A model generated the notes under the pieces. It saw only the letters and a list, made by a program, of their open reading frames with translations, was not told the DNA's origin and made no database searches. From Rahnella sp. AA (GTDB taxonomy: Bacteria; Pseudomonadota; Gammaproteobacteria; Enterobacterales; Enterobacteriaceae), in assembly GCF_002834385.1 (NCBI RefSeq), contig NZ_PITQ01000004.1, positions 257,534 through 321,533 of the forward strand: a stretch of 64,000 bases of DNA, written 5' to 3'. The position numbers and the translations under genes were made by a program. Shown here one piece after another: positions 51,761 to 60,023 of the stretch (the stretch's first letter is position 1; every line of letters begins with the position of its first letter).

Positions 51761-53371
51761 TCAGGAACGCCTCGCCAGAGACTGAGGCGGATAGGCTCGT
51801 TTTGGCAGAATCGCAGCTAAGATCACCAGAAGCAGTGCTAGCCCGATAATCGCCATATAGGTATCAGCCAGCCCCAGTACCAACGCCTGCTGCTTCACCC
51901 CTTTGGAAAATTGAGTAATGACCTCAGTTGAAATGGCCGCACCATTGCCATTTAAAGGGGCAAGAAAACTGCTATCACCCCCGTATGGCTGGGACAGCAG
52001 ATAGCTGACACTACCGGCATGATTGAGCAAAATATTTGAATGGAACTGTTCACGGTGGCTGACGAAAACGGCCAGCAGCGAACTTCCCATAACGCTGCCC
52101 AATCCGCGGGTTGTATTAAACATCGCCGAAGCAAAAGGCCCCTCCGGCGGCTGCACCACGCTGGTTGCACTCATCAGGATCGGCAATACCGCCATCGGTT
52201 GCCCAATGGCCTGCATAATCTGAATCAGATAGAAGTTATCGCGCGCCCATACGCTGGTAATATGCGTGCCCCAGTAACATGAGCCCGCGACCAGCCCAAG
52301 TCCGCAGGCCAGCACCCAGCGGCTGTCAACCCAACGCATCGTCAGCACAAACGCGACCAGCGGTGCCAGCAACAGCTGCGGCAAACCTATCGTCAGCGCC
52401 AGCGGGCCAACCTGCACCGCACGGAATCCCCCCACCTGTTCCATATAGCTGGAAGGCAGAGCTGAACCCGATAAAAAGAGGAACATCAATCCAAACAACG
52501 TAATTAAACCGTGTGCAAGATTATGTCGCCGGAGCATTTGTAGTTTGAAAAGCGGCAGCGGATGGTGCCATTCATTGACCAGAAAAATAGTCAGTAGTGC
52601 GAGTGCGGCAAAAAACATCAGGGTAATCATTGGAGAATTAAACCAGTCGAGACGCTCTCCCTGCTGCAACGCCAGCACCAGCAGGGAAATTCCTGCCGGG
52701 CCGGTCAGCATCCCCACGAAATCCATCTGCCGGAAACGTTCAAAACGCAAGGGGTCCTGCGGCAAACCGTAACCTATCATCGCTGCCGCCAGGAGGCACG
52801 GCGGGATGACTTGCCAGAAAACCCACTCCCAGCCGACATAATCCGTCCAGATTGCCGCCAGTGAGGTCGCCAAATTAGGCCCAAACGTTGCCGTCAGCGC
52901 ATAAGCGCTCAACCCATATAACTTATATTGCGGCGGCATAAAACGCAGAGCGGAGGTCATCAGCAAAGGCGGTAATGCGCCACCAAATACCCCCTGCACC
53001 GCACGCAGCGCAATAAAAACCGGCAGGTTTGGTGCGTACGGCAAAATGGCGGCCAGCAGCAGGAAAGCCAGGGTTACGGCGACGGTAAACCGGCGCAATG
53101 AGAATGTCATCGCAAACCACGGCGCCAGCATCATGGCAGAAACCTCGGCGGCCTGATAAGCACCAATCAGCCATGATCCCTGATCGGTGCTGATACTCAG
53201 TGCCCCACGAACATCCGCCAGTGCAATATCGGTAACACGGTCATTCAGGCCTGAGCACAACGATGCGATCAATACGCCCAATAGCCCTATAACCAGCCTG
53301 AGTGTAAAAGGTGGCGGAGCAGGCATCACCGCACTGCCGGCGGCAGATGCCGTCGTGGTTGACTGATTCAT
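51761..53371 (-). CDS. DHA2-family MFS exporter (EmrB-like)
   Basis: 536 aa from the ATG at 53371. Fourteen hydrophobic segments, as in DHA2 drug/proton antiporters, with the N-terminal DVRGALSISTDQGSWLIGAYQAAEVSAM signature and FIALRAVQGVFGGALPPL. With the HlyD partner it should expel organic compounds through a TolC-like channel. It is divergent from an IclR gene across ~260 bp, which suggests local induction by an aromatic or similar ligand (inferred). Confidence 0.92.
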   Translation of the reverse strand: MNQSTTTASAAGSAVMPAPPPFTLRLVIGLLGVLIASLCSGLNDRVTDIALADVRGALSISTDQGSWLIGAYQAAEVSAMMLAPWFAMTFSLRRFTVAVTLAFLLLAAILPYAPNLPVFIALRAVQGVFGGALPPLLMTSALRFMPPQYKLYGLSAYALTATFGPNLATSLAAIWTDYVGWEWVFWQVIPPCLLAAAMIGYGLPQDPLRFERFRQMDFVGMLTGPAGISLLVLALQQGERLDWFNSPMITLMFFAALALLTIFLVNEWHHPLPLFKLQMLRRHNLAHGLITLFGLMFLFLSGSALPSSYMEQVGGFRAVQVGPLALTIGLPQLLLAPLVAFVLTMRWVDSRWVLACGLGLVAGSCYWGTHITSVWARDNFYLIQIMQAIGQPMAVLPILMSATSVVQPPEGPFASAMFNTTRGLGSVMGSSLLAVFVSHREQFHSNILLNHAGSVSYLLSQPYGGDSSFLAPLNGNGAAISTEVITQFSKGVKQQALVLGLADTYMAIIGLALLLVILAAILPKRAYPPQSLARRS

Positions 53372-53474
53372 AATTAAGCTCGTTAACTCCACCACTTTAT
53401 GAGTGCGGCGATAGTGAGAAGGCAGGTTCTGTGTTGTGGGAGTGCAAATACGCGATCAATGTCACTTATTTTTC

Positions 53475-53526
53475 GGTGCAATGCACCACATTACGATACA
53501 CATAAAAAATACTATAATACGGTGCA
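53475..53526. promoter_or_regulatory. Promoter with GGTGCA palindrome and half-site
   Basis: A perfect palindrome GGTGCA-A-TGCACC at 53475-53487 and another GGTGCA at 53521-53526. Between them is a plausible plus-strand promoter, TTACGA (53491-53496), 16 bp, TATAAT (53513-53518). The sites bracket the promoter of the IclR gene and face the exporter operon, so binding by the IclR protein is a reasonable guess. Confidence 0.5.
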
Positions 53527-53628
53527 CTGTATTGCAATGTGATTAGGAATTGTTTTTCAGCCGGGCAGCCATTACATTGGCAGTTCAGGATCTTGGTAAG
53601 GATCACCCGCGGTGACAAAGGAGAAATG

Positions 53629-54405
53629 ATGGCTCAGGAGATTTCGGCAGATGAAGAACGCAGCGGTGGGATCCAGGTGATCTCACGGGCGGCGACGATC
53701 CTCAATGCGCTGGGTAAACACCCGCAGGGTATGAGCCTTGGGTCAATCGCCAATGAAGTCGACTTGCCGCGTTCAACTGTTCAAAGGATCGTTGCCGCGC
53801 TGGCTGAAGAAGGTTTGGTTCGCTCAGAAGGCAGCAGCGGCGTCCGTCTGGGCCCGACTTTGCTAAAGCTGGTTTCAACCGTGCACACCGATGTCATCGC
53901 TATCGCCTCTCCTTTTCTGCGTCAACTTTGTGATTCAACAGAAGAAACCGTTTCGCTTGGACGAGCAAGTGGCCGCCAGATTGCCAATATCCATAGCATC
54001 GTGGCAGAAAGAGAACTCCGCGTGGTCCCCCGCGTCGGTCTCAACCTGCCGATTTACAGTACGTCAGGCGGCCGCGCATTGCTGTCGCTGAAAACCGATG
54101 AAGAGATCCGCATTATTGTCGGTGATGTGCTGGAGCCCGCGACTGAAAATACTGTGCGCACAGTGGATTCGCTACTGGAAAAAGTCGCAGGCGTTCGCGA
54201 AAGCGGGATCTCAATGGAAGAAGGCGAAACGGTGAGCGGTGTTACTACGCTGGCCGTGGCGATAGATACGATCTTAGGACGTTATTCCGTCTCAGTGCTT
54301 TTCCCCACCTCCCGCCGCGCTGCCAAAGAGGCTCAGATTCGTGAAGCCTTGCTGGCGTGCAAAATTGCCCTGATTGGCGAAATTGGCAAACTGAGTGAAA
54401 AATAA
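53629..54405 (+). CDS. IclR-family transcriptional regulator
   Basis: 258 aa from the ATG at 53629, with AAAGGAG six bases upstream. N-terminal winged helix (VISRAATILNALGKHPQGMSLGSIANEVDLPRSTVQRIVAALAEEGLV, shown in parts) and the IclR effector domain (ETVSLGRASGRQIANIHSI, GVTTLAVAIDTILG). It probably controls the divergent exporter and itself. The Usp gene follows 20 bp later, suggesting cotranscription. Confidence 0.9.
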   Translation: MAQEISADEERSGGIQVISRAATILNALGKHPQGMSLGSIANEVDLPRSTVQRIVAALAEEGLVRSEGSSGVRLGPTLLKLVSTVHTDVIAIASPFLRQLCDSTEETVSLGRASGRQIANIHSIVAERELRVVPRVGLNLPIYSTSGGRALLSLKTDEEIRIIVGDVLEPATENTVRTVDSLLEKVAGVRESGISMEEGETVSGVTTLAVAIDTILGRYSVSVLFPTSRRAAKEAQIREALLACKIALIGEIGKLSEK

Positions 54406-54425
54406 ATAGAAACAGGAGTGCTTCC

Positions 54426-54872
54426 GTGTTTGATATCATTTTGTTGGCCGTAGACGGCTCAAAGCAATCCCCTTTCGTGATTGATCTCGCCTGCCAACTG
54501 GCAAAAGGTCAGCAATCAATGGTGTATGTCACTTGCTGCATTGATGAATCTTACGCACTGGAAGATAACGGTGATGCTCCCGGCCAGATCGTCGATTATC
54601 CCCCCGCAGAAGAAGAACAAAACACGGCGCGCGCCGTCGTGGGCCGTGCGCTGGAAACACTGGCTCTGGCGGGCATCAACGCGACGGGCAATCTGATTGT
54701 AGGGGCTGCGGGAGAAGCGCTTGTCAAAGAAGCAGTGAAAAAAAATGCATCCGTCATCGTCATTGGTCATCGTCAGCTTTCGGCTTTTGGTCGCATGATA
54801 AAAGGCTCGGTCAGCGCAGAAGTTATTGCCGGCTCCCCCTGCCCCGTATTAGTCGAAGTCCGGGGAAATTGA
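54426..54872 (+). CDS. Universal stress protein (UspA superfamily)
   Basis: 148 aa. Opening IILLAVDGSKQSPFVIDLAC and the nucleotide-binding loop GHRQLSAFGRMIKGSVSAEVI near the C-terminus indicate an ATP-binding UspFG-like protein. It is 20 bp after the IclR gene and followed by a terminator, so the two likely share a transcript. Specific role unknown. Confidence 0.9.
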   Translation: MFDIILLAVDGSKQSPFVIDLACQLAKGQQSMVYVTCCIDESYALEDNGDAPGQIVDYPPAEEEQNTARAVVGRALETLALAGINATGNLIVGAAGEALVKEAVKKNASVIVIGHRQLSAFGRMIKGSVSAEVIAGSPCPVLVEVRGN

Positions 54873-54891
54873 CGTCTTTATAAGGAAAACT

Positions 54892-54916
54892 AAAAAAGCG
54901 CAGAACGCGCTTTTTA
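54892..54916 (+). terminator. Terminator after the Usp gene
   Basis: AAAAAGCG-CAGAACG-CGCTTTTT stem with T tract; can act on both strands. Confidence 0.7.
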
Positions 54917-54943
54917 ATCATGGCTCACCGTCAGTAATAAGCG

Positions 54944-55204
54944 TTACCTGATACTCAGCAGCCCCATAGACTTAGCCCATTCACTTATTTGTTGACGATA
55001 AAAGAACGTAATATCGTAATCGAGAGCAGTTATCTTCGAAGGCGTCACAGTCCCTAAACATGGATACTCTTGCGGACGATATTCAAAAAGAAAATCATCA
55101 AGTTCCTCCTCTGTTAACAGCTTATCGCCTTCAATCGAATCTTGACAGAAGTAAGCTTCCATCATCCACATCCGGTATTCATAATCATTACTAATCAATT
55201 GCAT
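54944..55204 (-). CDS. Small protein of unknown function, paralog of 56410-56670
   Basis: 86 aa, acidic, no signal peptide. It shares with the gene at 56410-56670 the opening [L/F]ISN(D/E)(Y/F)EYR.W.M(E/D), a central EE(L/V)DDF(L/I)F(E/D).RP..YPC, and the ending FFY..Q..EWA..MG. This is a conserved fold of unknown role; I do not recognise a named family. Weak ribosome binding site. Confidence 0.7.
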   Translation of the reverse strand: MQLISNDYEYRMWMMEAYFCQDSIEGDKLLTEEELDDFLFEYRPQEYPCLGTVTPSKITALDYDITFFYRQQISEWAKSMGLLSIR

Positions 55205-55594
55205 AGGGATTATCTCGGTAAAAGATATGTTACATACCTGACAAAAAATCCCTCTGAATTCATGAATATCGTATCAGGCACGCGTAGCGCTCGAGCCATC
55301 CATTGCCGATTTAGTATAACAAGAAATTAACATAAAATAATTTGCCAGCAAAATGCATTTACTCTTAAAAGTACGATTTTTAAAATTACTGACCATTAAT
55401 TAAATTAAACTATAAATTTCATGAATAAATTCATATTTAATATTTATTTGGTGATTAATTACTTAAGGAATATTAATGGCGGGAGGAATATGAAAGGAAC
55501 AGAATTGACATTGGGGATGCATTTGCATCGCCACTGCCAACCCTGTTCCCAAAATCTGTTTTTGCTGCCTGTTATCTAACGGGTCAGTTTATTA
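55205..55594. other. AT-rich intergenic region with a long stem-loop
   Basis: 390 bp. The part 55205-55480 is AT-rich with no gene. At 55496-55549 a 26-bp imperfect inverted repeat with a 2-base loop forms; on the minus strand it has 21 Watson-Crick, 3 G-U and 2 mismatched pairs, 46 bp after the DUF2502 stop. A 29-codon ORF at 55490-55579 (+) with a strong GGGAGGA site overlaps it; I do not call it a gene. Confidence 0.5.
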
Positions 55595-55936
55595 TTACCA
55601 GCGGCCCGGAGGTGGACCTTCGCGCCAGTGTCCCGGAGGACCATCATGCCAGTAACCTGGAGGAGGCCCTTCATGCCAGTGCTCATGGTGCCAGTAGCGC
55701 GGCGGTGGCGGCGGTGCCGGCTCGTAATAGACCCAGTGCCCACGGCCCTCATCACGATAATGGTTATCCCACCAGCCTGGCGGACGCCAGTCTCCACCAT
55801 CCCAATAATATCCACGGTTGTCGCGATCGCCGATATGCAATGACAAGCCAGGCATGTTAACTCCAAGTTCGACGTCTGCCTGTGCGATGGCTGGCAAAGT
55901 TAGCAAAACGGCGAAAACAAAAATCAGTTTTTTCAT
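55595..55936 (-). CDS. DUF2502 exported protein (YpeC-like)
   Basis: 113 aa from the ATG at 55936. Signal peptide 1-20 ending AIAQA. The mature part has VNMPGLSLHIGDRDNRGYYWDGGDWR, the DUF2502 signature shared with E. coli YpeC, followed by a low-complexity tail rich in His, Trp, Pro, Gly (PPPPPRYWHHEHWHEGPPP). Periplasmic, function unknown; the His-rich tail hints at metal binding. A long 3' stem-loop follows. Confidence 0.82.
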   Translation of the reverse strand: MKKLIFVFAVLLTLPAIAQADVELGVNMPGLSLHIGDRDNRGYYWDGGDWRPPGWWDNHYRDEGRGHWVYYEPAPPPPPRYWHHEHWHEGPPPGYWHDGPPGHWREGPPPGRW

Positions 55937-56142
55937 TGTGAACCTCACAACCTGCTTATCAGGTGGTGACAAATTACCGCCAGCTATCTTCCTGTTCTAT
56001 AGGAATTTATCCCAAAAAAAATGCCCTGACGATATCCTTACATTTGCGTCAGAACCTCTTGTGAAAAAACCTGCCGCAACGCTATGTCAGTAAAGGAGAT
56101 TCAGATAAAAAAGACGGCCAGGCAATAAATCACAGACACAAA

Positions 56143-56162
56143 AAAACCGCCGAAGCGGTTTT
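56143..56162 (-). terminator. Terminator after the 43-aa gene
   Basis: AAAACCGC-TTCG-GCGGTTTT on the minus strand followed by more T; UUCG loop. Also works weakly on the plus strand. Confidence 0.75.
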
Positions 56163-56187
56163 CTGTTTGCTGAAAAGTTGTGCAAAA

Positions 56188-56319
56188 TCAGATCTTGCAA
56201 CCTTCACAGTCACTTTCGTCCTGAACGGCGTCAGGCACTGCCGCTGCTTTTTCGGCCGCTTTCTCTTCGGCTTTTTCCAGTGCAGCATCAATGTCAAAAT
56301 CAAAAATATCGTCGCTCAT
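56188..56319 (-). CDS. 43-aa acidic peptide with C-terminal CxxC
   Basis: 43 codons, reading MSDDIFDFDIDAALEKAEEK, then an Ala/Glu/Lys helix, and ending ESDCEGCKI. AAGGTG lies six bases upstream, and a good terminator follows the stop by 26 bp, both supporting a real gene. A short coiled helix and two Cys in C-E-G-C could bind metal or form a disulfide. I know no function. Confidence 0.7.
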   Translation of the reverse strand: MSDDIFDFDIDAALEKAEEKAAEKAAAVPDAVQDESDCEGCKI

Positions 56320-56409
56320 TCTCATCACCTTAATTATTCTAAACCGGCCTCAGTATAAACGACACATTCAGACCCGTATCCGTTTTTTGTGCCCTGAGGG
56401 AGGGATATC

Positions 56410-56670
56410 TTAGCTGTCGAAGCCAAACCCCATCTTATGTGCCCACTCAAAGACTTGTTCTTTGTAGAAAAAACGCGGTTCACATACGCCGGGTTCGCCA
56501 GGCGTTTGAATCATTACAGCCACGCAAGGGTAGGCTACAGGGCGTGCATCAAAGATAAAATCATCTACTTCCTGATCGGCAAACTCAGAGGTTTCGCTTA
56601 CCGCGCTTGCCTGGAATATCTCATCCATTATCCACTGACGGTATTCAAATTCGTTGCTGATAAATTTCAT
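56410..56670 (-). CDS. Small protein of unknown function, paralog of 54944-55204
   Basis: 86 aa from the ATG at 56670 (AGAGG upstream). Same pattern as the 54944-55204 product: KFISNEFEYRQWIMDEIF at the start, QEVDDFIFDARPVAYPCVAV in the middle, FFYKEQVFEWAHKMG at the end. Acidic and probably cytoplasmic. Three other small genes lie between the two copies, so they are not a simple tandem duplication. No named family recognised. Confidence 0.72.
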   Translation of the reverse strand: MKFISNEFEYRQWIMDEIFQASAVSETSEFADQEVDDFIFDARPVAYPCVAVMIQTPGEPGVCEPRFFYKEQVFEWAHKMGFGFDS

Positions 56671-56722
56671 CATTCACCTCTGTTCGGCCTTTACTCTACA
56701 TTTAGTCAGTACCGGATAAAAA

Positions 56723-56995
56723 TTAATAGTGCACGTCACCGCCACAACAGGGGCAAACCTCAGCGCGGGAAACCGACATTTCGGCGCTGCCGTCACAATC
56801 CCATTCGACTCTCAAAGGTTTTCCCGTATCGCTATCAGCTTTGATGAAACGATCGAAATGCACAGCCTGCCCGGTCATCGTTTCAGTCAGCAGCAGTTCA
56901 TCGCCAGCATAAATGCGTGCGACAGCCTGAGCATCCTGCTTTTCGCCTGAAATGATTTTGTGCAAATGATGAATAGTGAGTTTGATTCGTTCCAC
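56723..56995 (-). CDS. 90-aa protein with C-terminal CPCCGG motif, unknown function
   Basis: Starts at GTG (56995) with AGGAG six bases upstream. The body is a beta-rich small domain (IKLTIHHLHKIISGEKQDAQ), and the tail AEVCPCCGGDVHY could be a minimal metal site. It lies in a row of small minus-strand genes with the 86-aa protein and ylaC. Unrecognised. Confidence 0.65.
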   Translation of the reverse strand: MERIKLTIHHLHKIISGEKQDAQAVARIYAGDELLLTETMTGQAVHFDRFIKADSDTGKPLRVEWDCDGSAEMSVSRAEVCPCCGGDVHY

Positions 56996-57126
56996 TGCTG
57001 CTCCTGTAACGGCTTAACATCACTTTTCGCACAGATGAAATCCATTCACGAAAATGATATCCAGCCGCTATTTTATCAGAGCACGCAGGGTAACGTCATG
57101 GCCTGTTGCCATGTTGAAACGCGGAA

Positions 57127-57633
57127 TTAATGAGCTAACTGTGCTGTTCCGGTAAGATCCGGCAACTGACTTTCAAGCCGCGCCAGATCATACACATCAT
57201 AAAAGTCGACGAAACCTTTATGGCTGACGATGGATTCAATGCGGTTTTTAACCCGGGTACTTACGCTGGCTGCGCTGAGGATCTGTTCCACAGCATCCGC
57301 TGATAATTCCCGGCTGAAATACCATTCGCCGTTATAGCAAACACGCAAATCCAGAACACCGATATCTTCGTAACGGTAAACCGGCTTGATTTCCAGCAGC
57401 AACATGACCGACATAAAGATCAGAAAAGCGGTAAAACCGATAAACCAACCGAGCCCCATATACGGAGAAACGTACATAACGATGCCTACTGCGATATAAC
57501 CGGCCAACATCGCCAGGCATAACCACGGGTGGTTCACGAAAAATTCTGCGTTGATCCGCGCCTTGCCGTCGCGCCCTTCCTGGCGGTTGATGCGATCAAT
57601 TTCACTGTTTAATACGTTTTTGATTACGTCCAT
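57127..57633 (-). CDS. ylaC: YlaC-family inner membrane protein
   Basis: 168 aa (E. coli 156). Two hydrophobic helices in the middle (LCLAMLAGYIAVGIVMYV and FIGFTAFLIFMSVMLLL), then YRYEDIGVLDLRVCYNGEWYFSRE, the YlaC signature, and a C-terminal SFYD-like VDFYDVYDLARLES. Function unknown. Confidence 0.88.
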   Translation of the reverse strand: MDVIKNVLNSEIDRINRQEGRDGKARINAEFFVNHPWLCLAMLAGYIAVGIVMYVSPYMGLGWFIGFTAFLIFMSVMLLLEIKPVYRYEDIGVLDLRVCYNGEWYFSRELSADAVEQILSAASVSTRVKNRIESIVSHKGFVDFYDVYDLARLESQLPDLTGTAQLAH

Positions 57634-57811
57634 CTCATAACCTCACTGCGTCACGACTATAATGCAATCTGATTCCATAATTTTATCACGACAACTGTTA
57701 TAGCGCGTAGAGCAGTTTCTGTGAGTAAAACAGTGAACTGTTATAGTTTGGCATTTGTGTTTTCCCCAACATGGACCCCACTCACTGTATGTCAGATAAA
57801 AGGAGATCATC

Positions 57812-58288
57812 ATGGCATTATCAATCGTTGAACGACCGGCTAAAAAGCTCGTGAGTTATCGGGTTATTGGCCCTTATCAGGAATCGATCCACAGTGGTTT
57901 TCAGCACCTGACGAAATGGGTCGTGCGACACCAGCAGCCACATAACGAGTGGCTTACGTGGTTTCACGATAACCCGGACACGACGCCCGCAGAGGCTTTA
58001 CGTGCCGACCCTTCAGTTTGTGTGGCGGATAATTTTATTCTGGATGATGCTGAGGGATTAGCGTTACAGACTTTGCCCGGTGGCACTTATGCTGCTTACC
58101 ACACGACCATTACTGACGGGAATTTTGAGAAAGCATGGCGTGATTTCTACGGGCAACTGCTGGCCAGTAAGGATTATCGTCCTGATGGCAAAGCCTGCTT
58201 TGAGCACTACCTGAGCGACGGCTCAAAAAACGGAATTTGGGAAGTCGTGCTTTATCAGTCGGTCGAGAAAATTCCGGCTATCCGCTGA
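57812..58288 (+). CDS. sbmC: DNA gyrase inhibitor SbmC/GyrI family
   Basis: 158 aa, co-linear with E. coli SbmC (157): IVERPAKKLVSYRVIGPYQESIHSGFQ, WFHDNPDTTPAEALRADPSVCV, CFEHYLSDGSKNGIWEVVLY. GyrI-like effector-binding fold; E. coli SbmC protects gyrase from microcin B17 and quinolones and is SOS-induced. AAAGGAGA upstream. No good LexA box was found here. Overlaps deoR by 11 bp at the 3' ends. Confidence 0.85.
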   Translation: MALSIVERPAKKLVSYRVIGPYQESIHSGFQHLTKWVVRHQQPHNEWLTWFHDNPDTTPAEALRADPSVCVADNFILDDAEGLALQTLPGGTYAAYHTTITDGNFEKAWRDFYGQLLASKDYRPDGKACFEHYLSDGSKNGIWEVVLYQSVEKIPAIR

Positions 58289-59057
58289 AAGTCTCAGCCA
58301 GCAGCGAAATATCGGACTGCTTGCAGAAATCGAGATAAGCCTGTGGTGGCTCAGCATCGCTGACCACCACATTAAAGCGTGCAAGAGGAGCAATAGCTGC
58401 GAGCCTCACCTGATCAAACTTGCTACTGTCGGCGACCAGAATACTTTGCGTTGACCGCTCCATTGCCTGATGTTTCATCAACAGCTCATCAAAATTAAAA
58501 CAGGTCGCGCCGTGCTCAATACTTACACCGGCGGCCGAGATAAATGCTTTAGCAGGCCGGATAAAATCGAGTTCACTGCTGCGCCCGATTGGCATAAAAA
58601 TGCTGTTACTGGCCTTAAATGCCCCCCCGCATAAAATCACTTCGCAGTGAGGTTTTTCCTGTAAAGCCAGAAAAGTGTTCAGCGAATAACAAATAGCCGT
58701 AAATACGCGTGTTTCCGGAATACTTTCAATCACGTATGGCATCGTTGTGCCGCAATCGAAAAATACCGTATCGTTATCCTGTACCAGACTGGCCGCAAGT
58801 GATGCAAGACGCCGCTTCTCGGTGACCTGGCGCATTTTCTGTTCGCTGACAAAATAATGTGTTGCCGGGTTATTGCCAGGGTCCATCACAATGTAGCCAC
58901 CCAGCAAAACAACCGGGGCAGGTTCTGAGCTGAGATCACGCCGGATAGTCATTTCGGAAACGCTAAGCAATAAAGCCGCTTCCTTCAGGTGGATTTTATC
59001 GGATTTTTTCAGTGCCAGCAGCAGGCGCTGGATCCTATCCTCACGCTTGTTTTCCAT
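58278..59057 (-). CDS. deoR: DeoR-family repressor
   Basis: 259 aa (E. coli DeoR 252). N-terminal HTH in RIQRLLLALKKSDKIHLKEAALLLSVSEMTIRRDL, then VVLLGGYIV and the ISOCOT-like sensor (DTVFFDCGTTMPYVIE, SLNTFLALQEKPHCEVILCGGAF), which match DeoR closely. DeoR represses deoxyribonucleoside catabolism and responds to deoxyribose 5-phosphate. No deo genes are in the window. Confidence 0.9.
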   Translation of the reverse strand: MENKREDRIQRLLLALKKSDKIHLKEAALLLSVSEMTIRRDLSSEPAPVVLLGGYIVMDPGNNPATHYFVSEQKMRQVTEKRRLASLAASLVQDNDTVFFDCGTTMPYVIESIPETRVFTAICYSLNTFLALQEKPHCEVILCGGAFKASNSIFMPIGRSSELDFIRPAKAFISAAGVSIEHGATCFNFDELLMKHQAMERSTQSILVADSSKFDQVRLAAIAPLARFNVVVSDAEPPQAYLDFCKQSDISLLAETFSG

Positions 59058-59139
59058 AATGTTATCTTATTCTCCCCGGTTCACAGCCGCTCACTATACC
59101 GTTGCCCGTCAGCCACCGCAAACCCGCGCTACACCGGTT

Positions 59140-59799
59140 TTACTGCAACTGTCGCAAGGTCAGATATCCCCCAAATACGGCACCGGTATCAATATAAAAT
59201 TGATTGGAAAACTGCATCGCTGGCTCAACGGGTGTGTGGCCGAAATAAAACGCGTCAGCACCGGAAATGAGTTGATGACGGCCCGCCAGCGAAAAATTTA
59301 CACGATCCCGGTTCCAGATAATTTCATAACCATCCAGCGGTTTACCGAACGCATAGTCATTGCTGGTGTAGTCCGCGTGCGCGATGACGATGAGTTTTCC
59401 TTCACAGGTCGCAAGTTCGATAACATGTGGCAATGAATCAGCCTGCCGGATCAGCGTGCGGGCCTTCTTCTGCGCCCGCTCTTCCAGCGAGTAATACCAG
59501 TCGCCGCCATTACGTAGCCAGCGGGAAACATTTTCCCCATTCACTGCATCAATCGCCATTTGTTCATGGTTGCCTCTGACGCAAGCGAACCAGGGCTCAT
59601 TCATCAGCTGCAAGCATCCGACGCTGTCCGGGCCACGATCGGCCAGATCGCCAACAGACAAAAGCAGATCACGCTCCGGATCGAAAGCCGCTTTTTCAAG
59701 CTGTTCTCCAAGCAAACTCAGGCACCCGTGCAAATCACCGGCGAGATAAATGTGTCTGTAAGCTGAACCGTTAATACGCTGATACAAGGCAGAAGTCAT
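59140..59799 (-). CDS. pphA: Serine/threonine protein phosphatase PphA
   Basis: 219 aa PPP-family metallophosphatase. The three metal motifs are GDLHGC (21-26), GDLADRG (50-56) and GNHEQM (76-81); VIAHADY and FGHTPVEP supply later His ligands. In E. coli PphA responds to misfolded proteins through CpxR-related signalling. Weak ribosome binding site. Alone downstream of deoR's start. Confidence 0.9.
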   Translation of the reverse strand: MTSALYQRINGSAYRHIYLAGDLHGCLSLLGEQLEKAAFDPERDLLLSVGDLADRGPDSVGCLQLMNEPWFACVRGNHEQMAIDAVNGENVSRWLRNGGDWYYSLEERAQKKARTLIRQADSLPHVIELATCEGKLIVIAHADYTSNDYAFGKPLDGYEIIWNRDRVNFSLAGRHQLISGADAFYFGHTPVEPAMQFSNQFYIDTGAVFGGYLTLRQLQ

Positions 59800-60023
59800 T
59801 CGGACAGGGATCCGTGAGCAGGATGAATTTTTTAAGTGTAATGCATGAATGTGAAGAGAGCGGACAGAGTAAAGCAGGTTTGCACATTTCCCAGACCATC
59901 AGTAAGTTGTATGCCCTCTACACTGAGTTGGCGTTGAAATCCACTGATAATTAAATTACCGCTAAGCGACTGACGCCTTTTTGTGCTAGACTACTGCCCG
60001 CTCTAAGTAAAACCGGAGGTTTT

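Noticed and set aside
55490..55579. 29-codon plus-strand ORF with strong GGGAGGA site
   Set aside because: It coincides with the long inverted repeat whose pairing is better on the other strand; no evidence the frame is conserved.
57718..57735. LexA-like site CTGTGAGTAAAACAG upstream of sbmC
   Set aside because: The spacing between CTGT and ACAG is seven bases, not eight, so it does not fit a LexA box even though E. coli sbmC is SOS-regulated.
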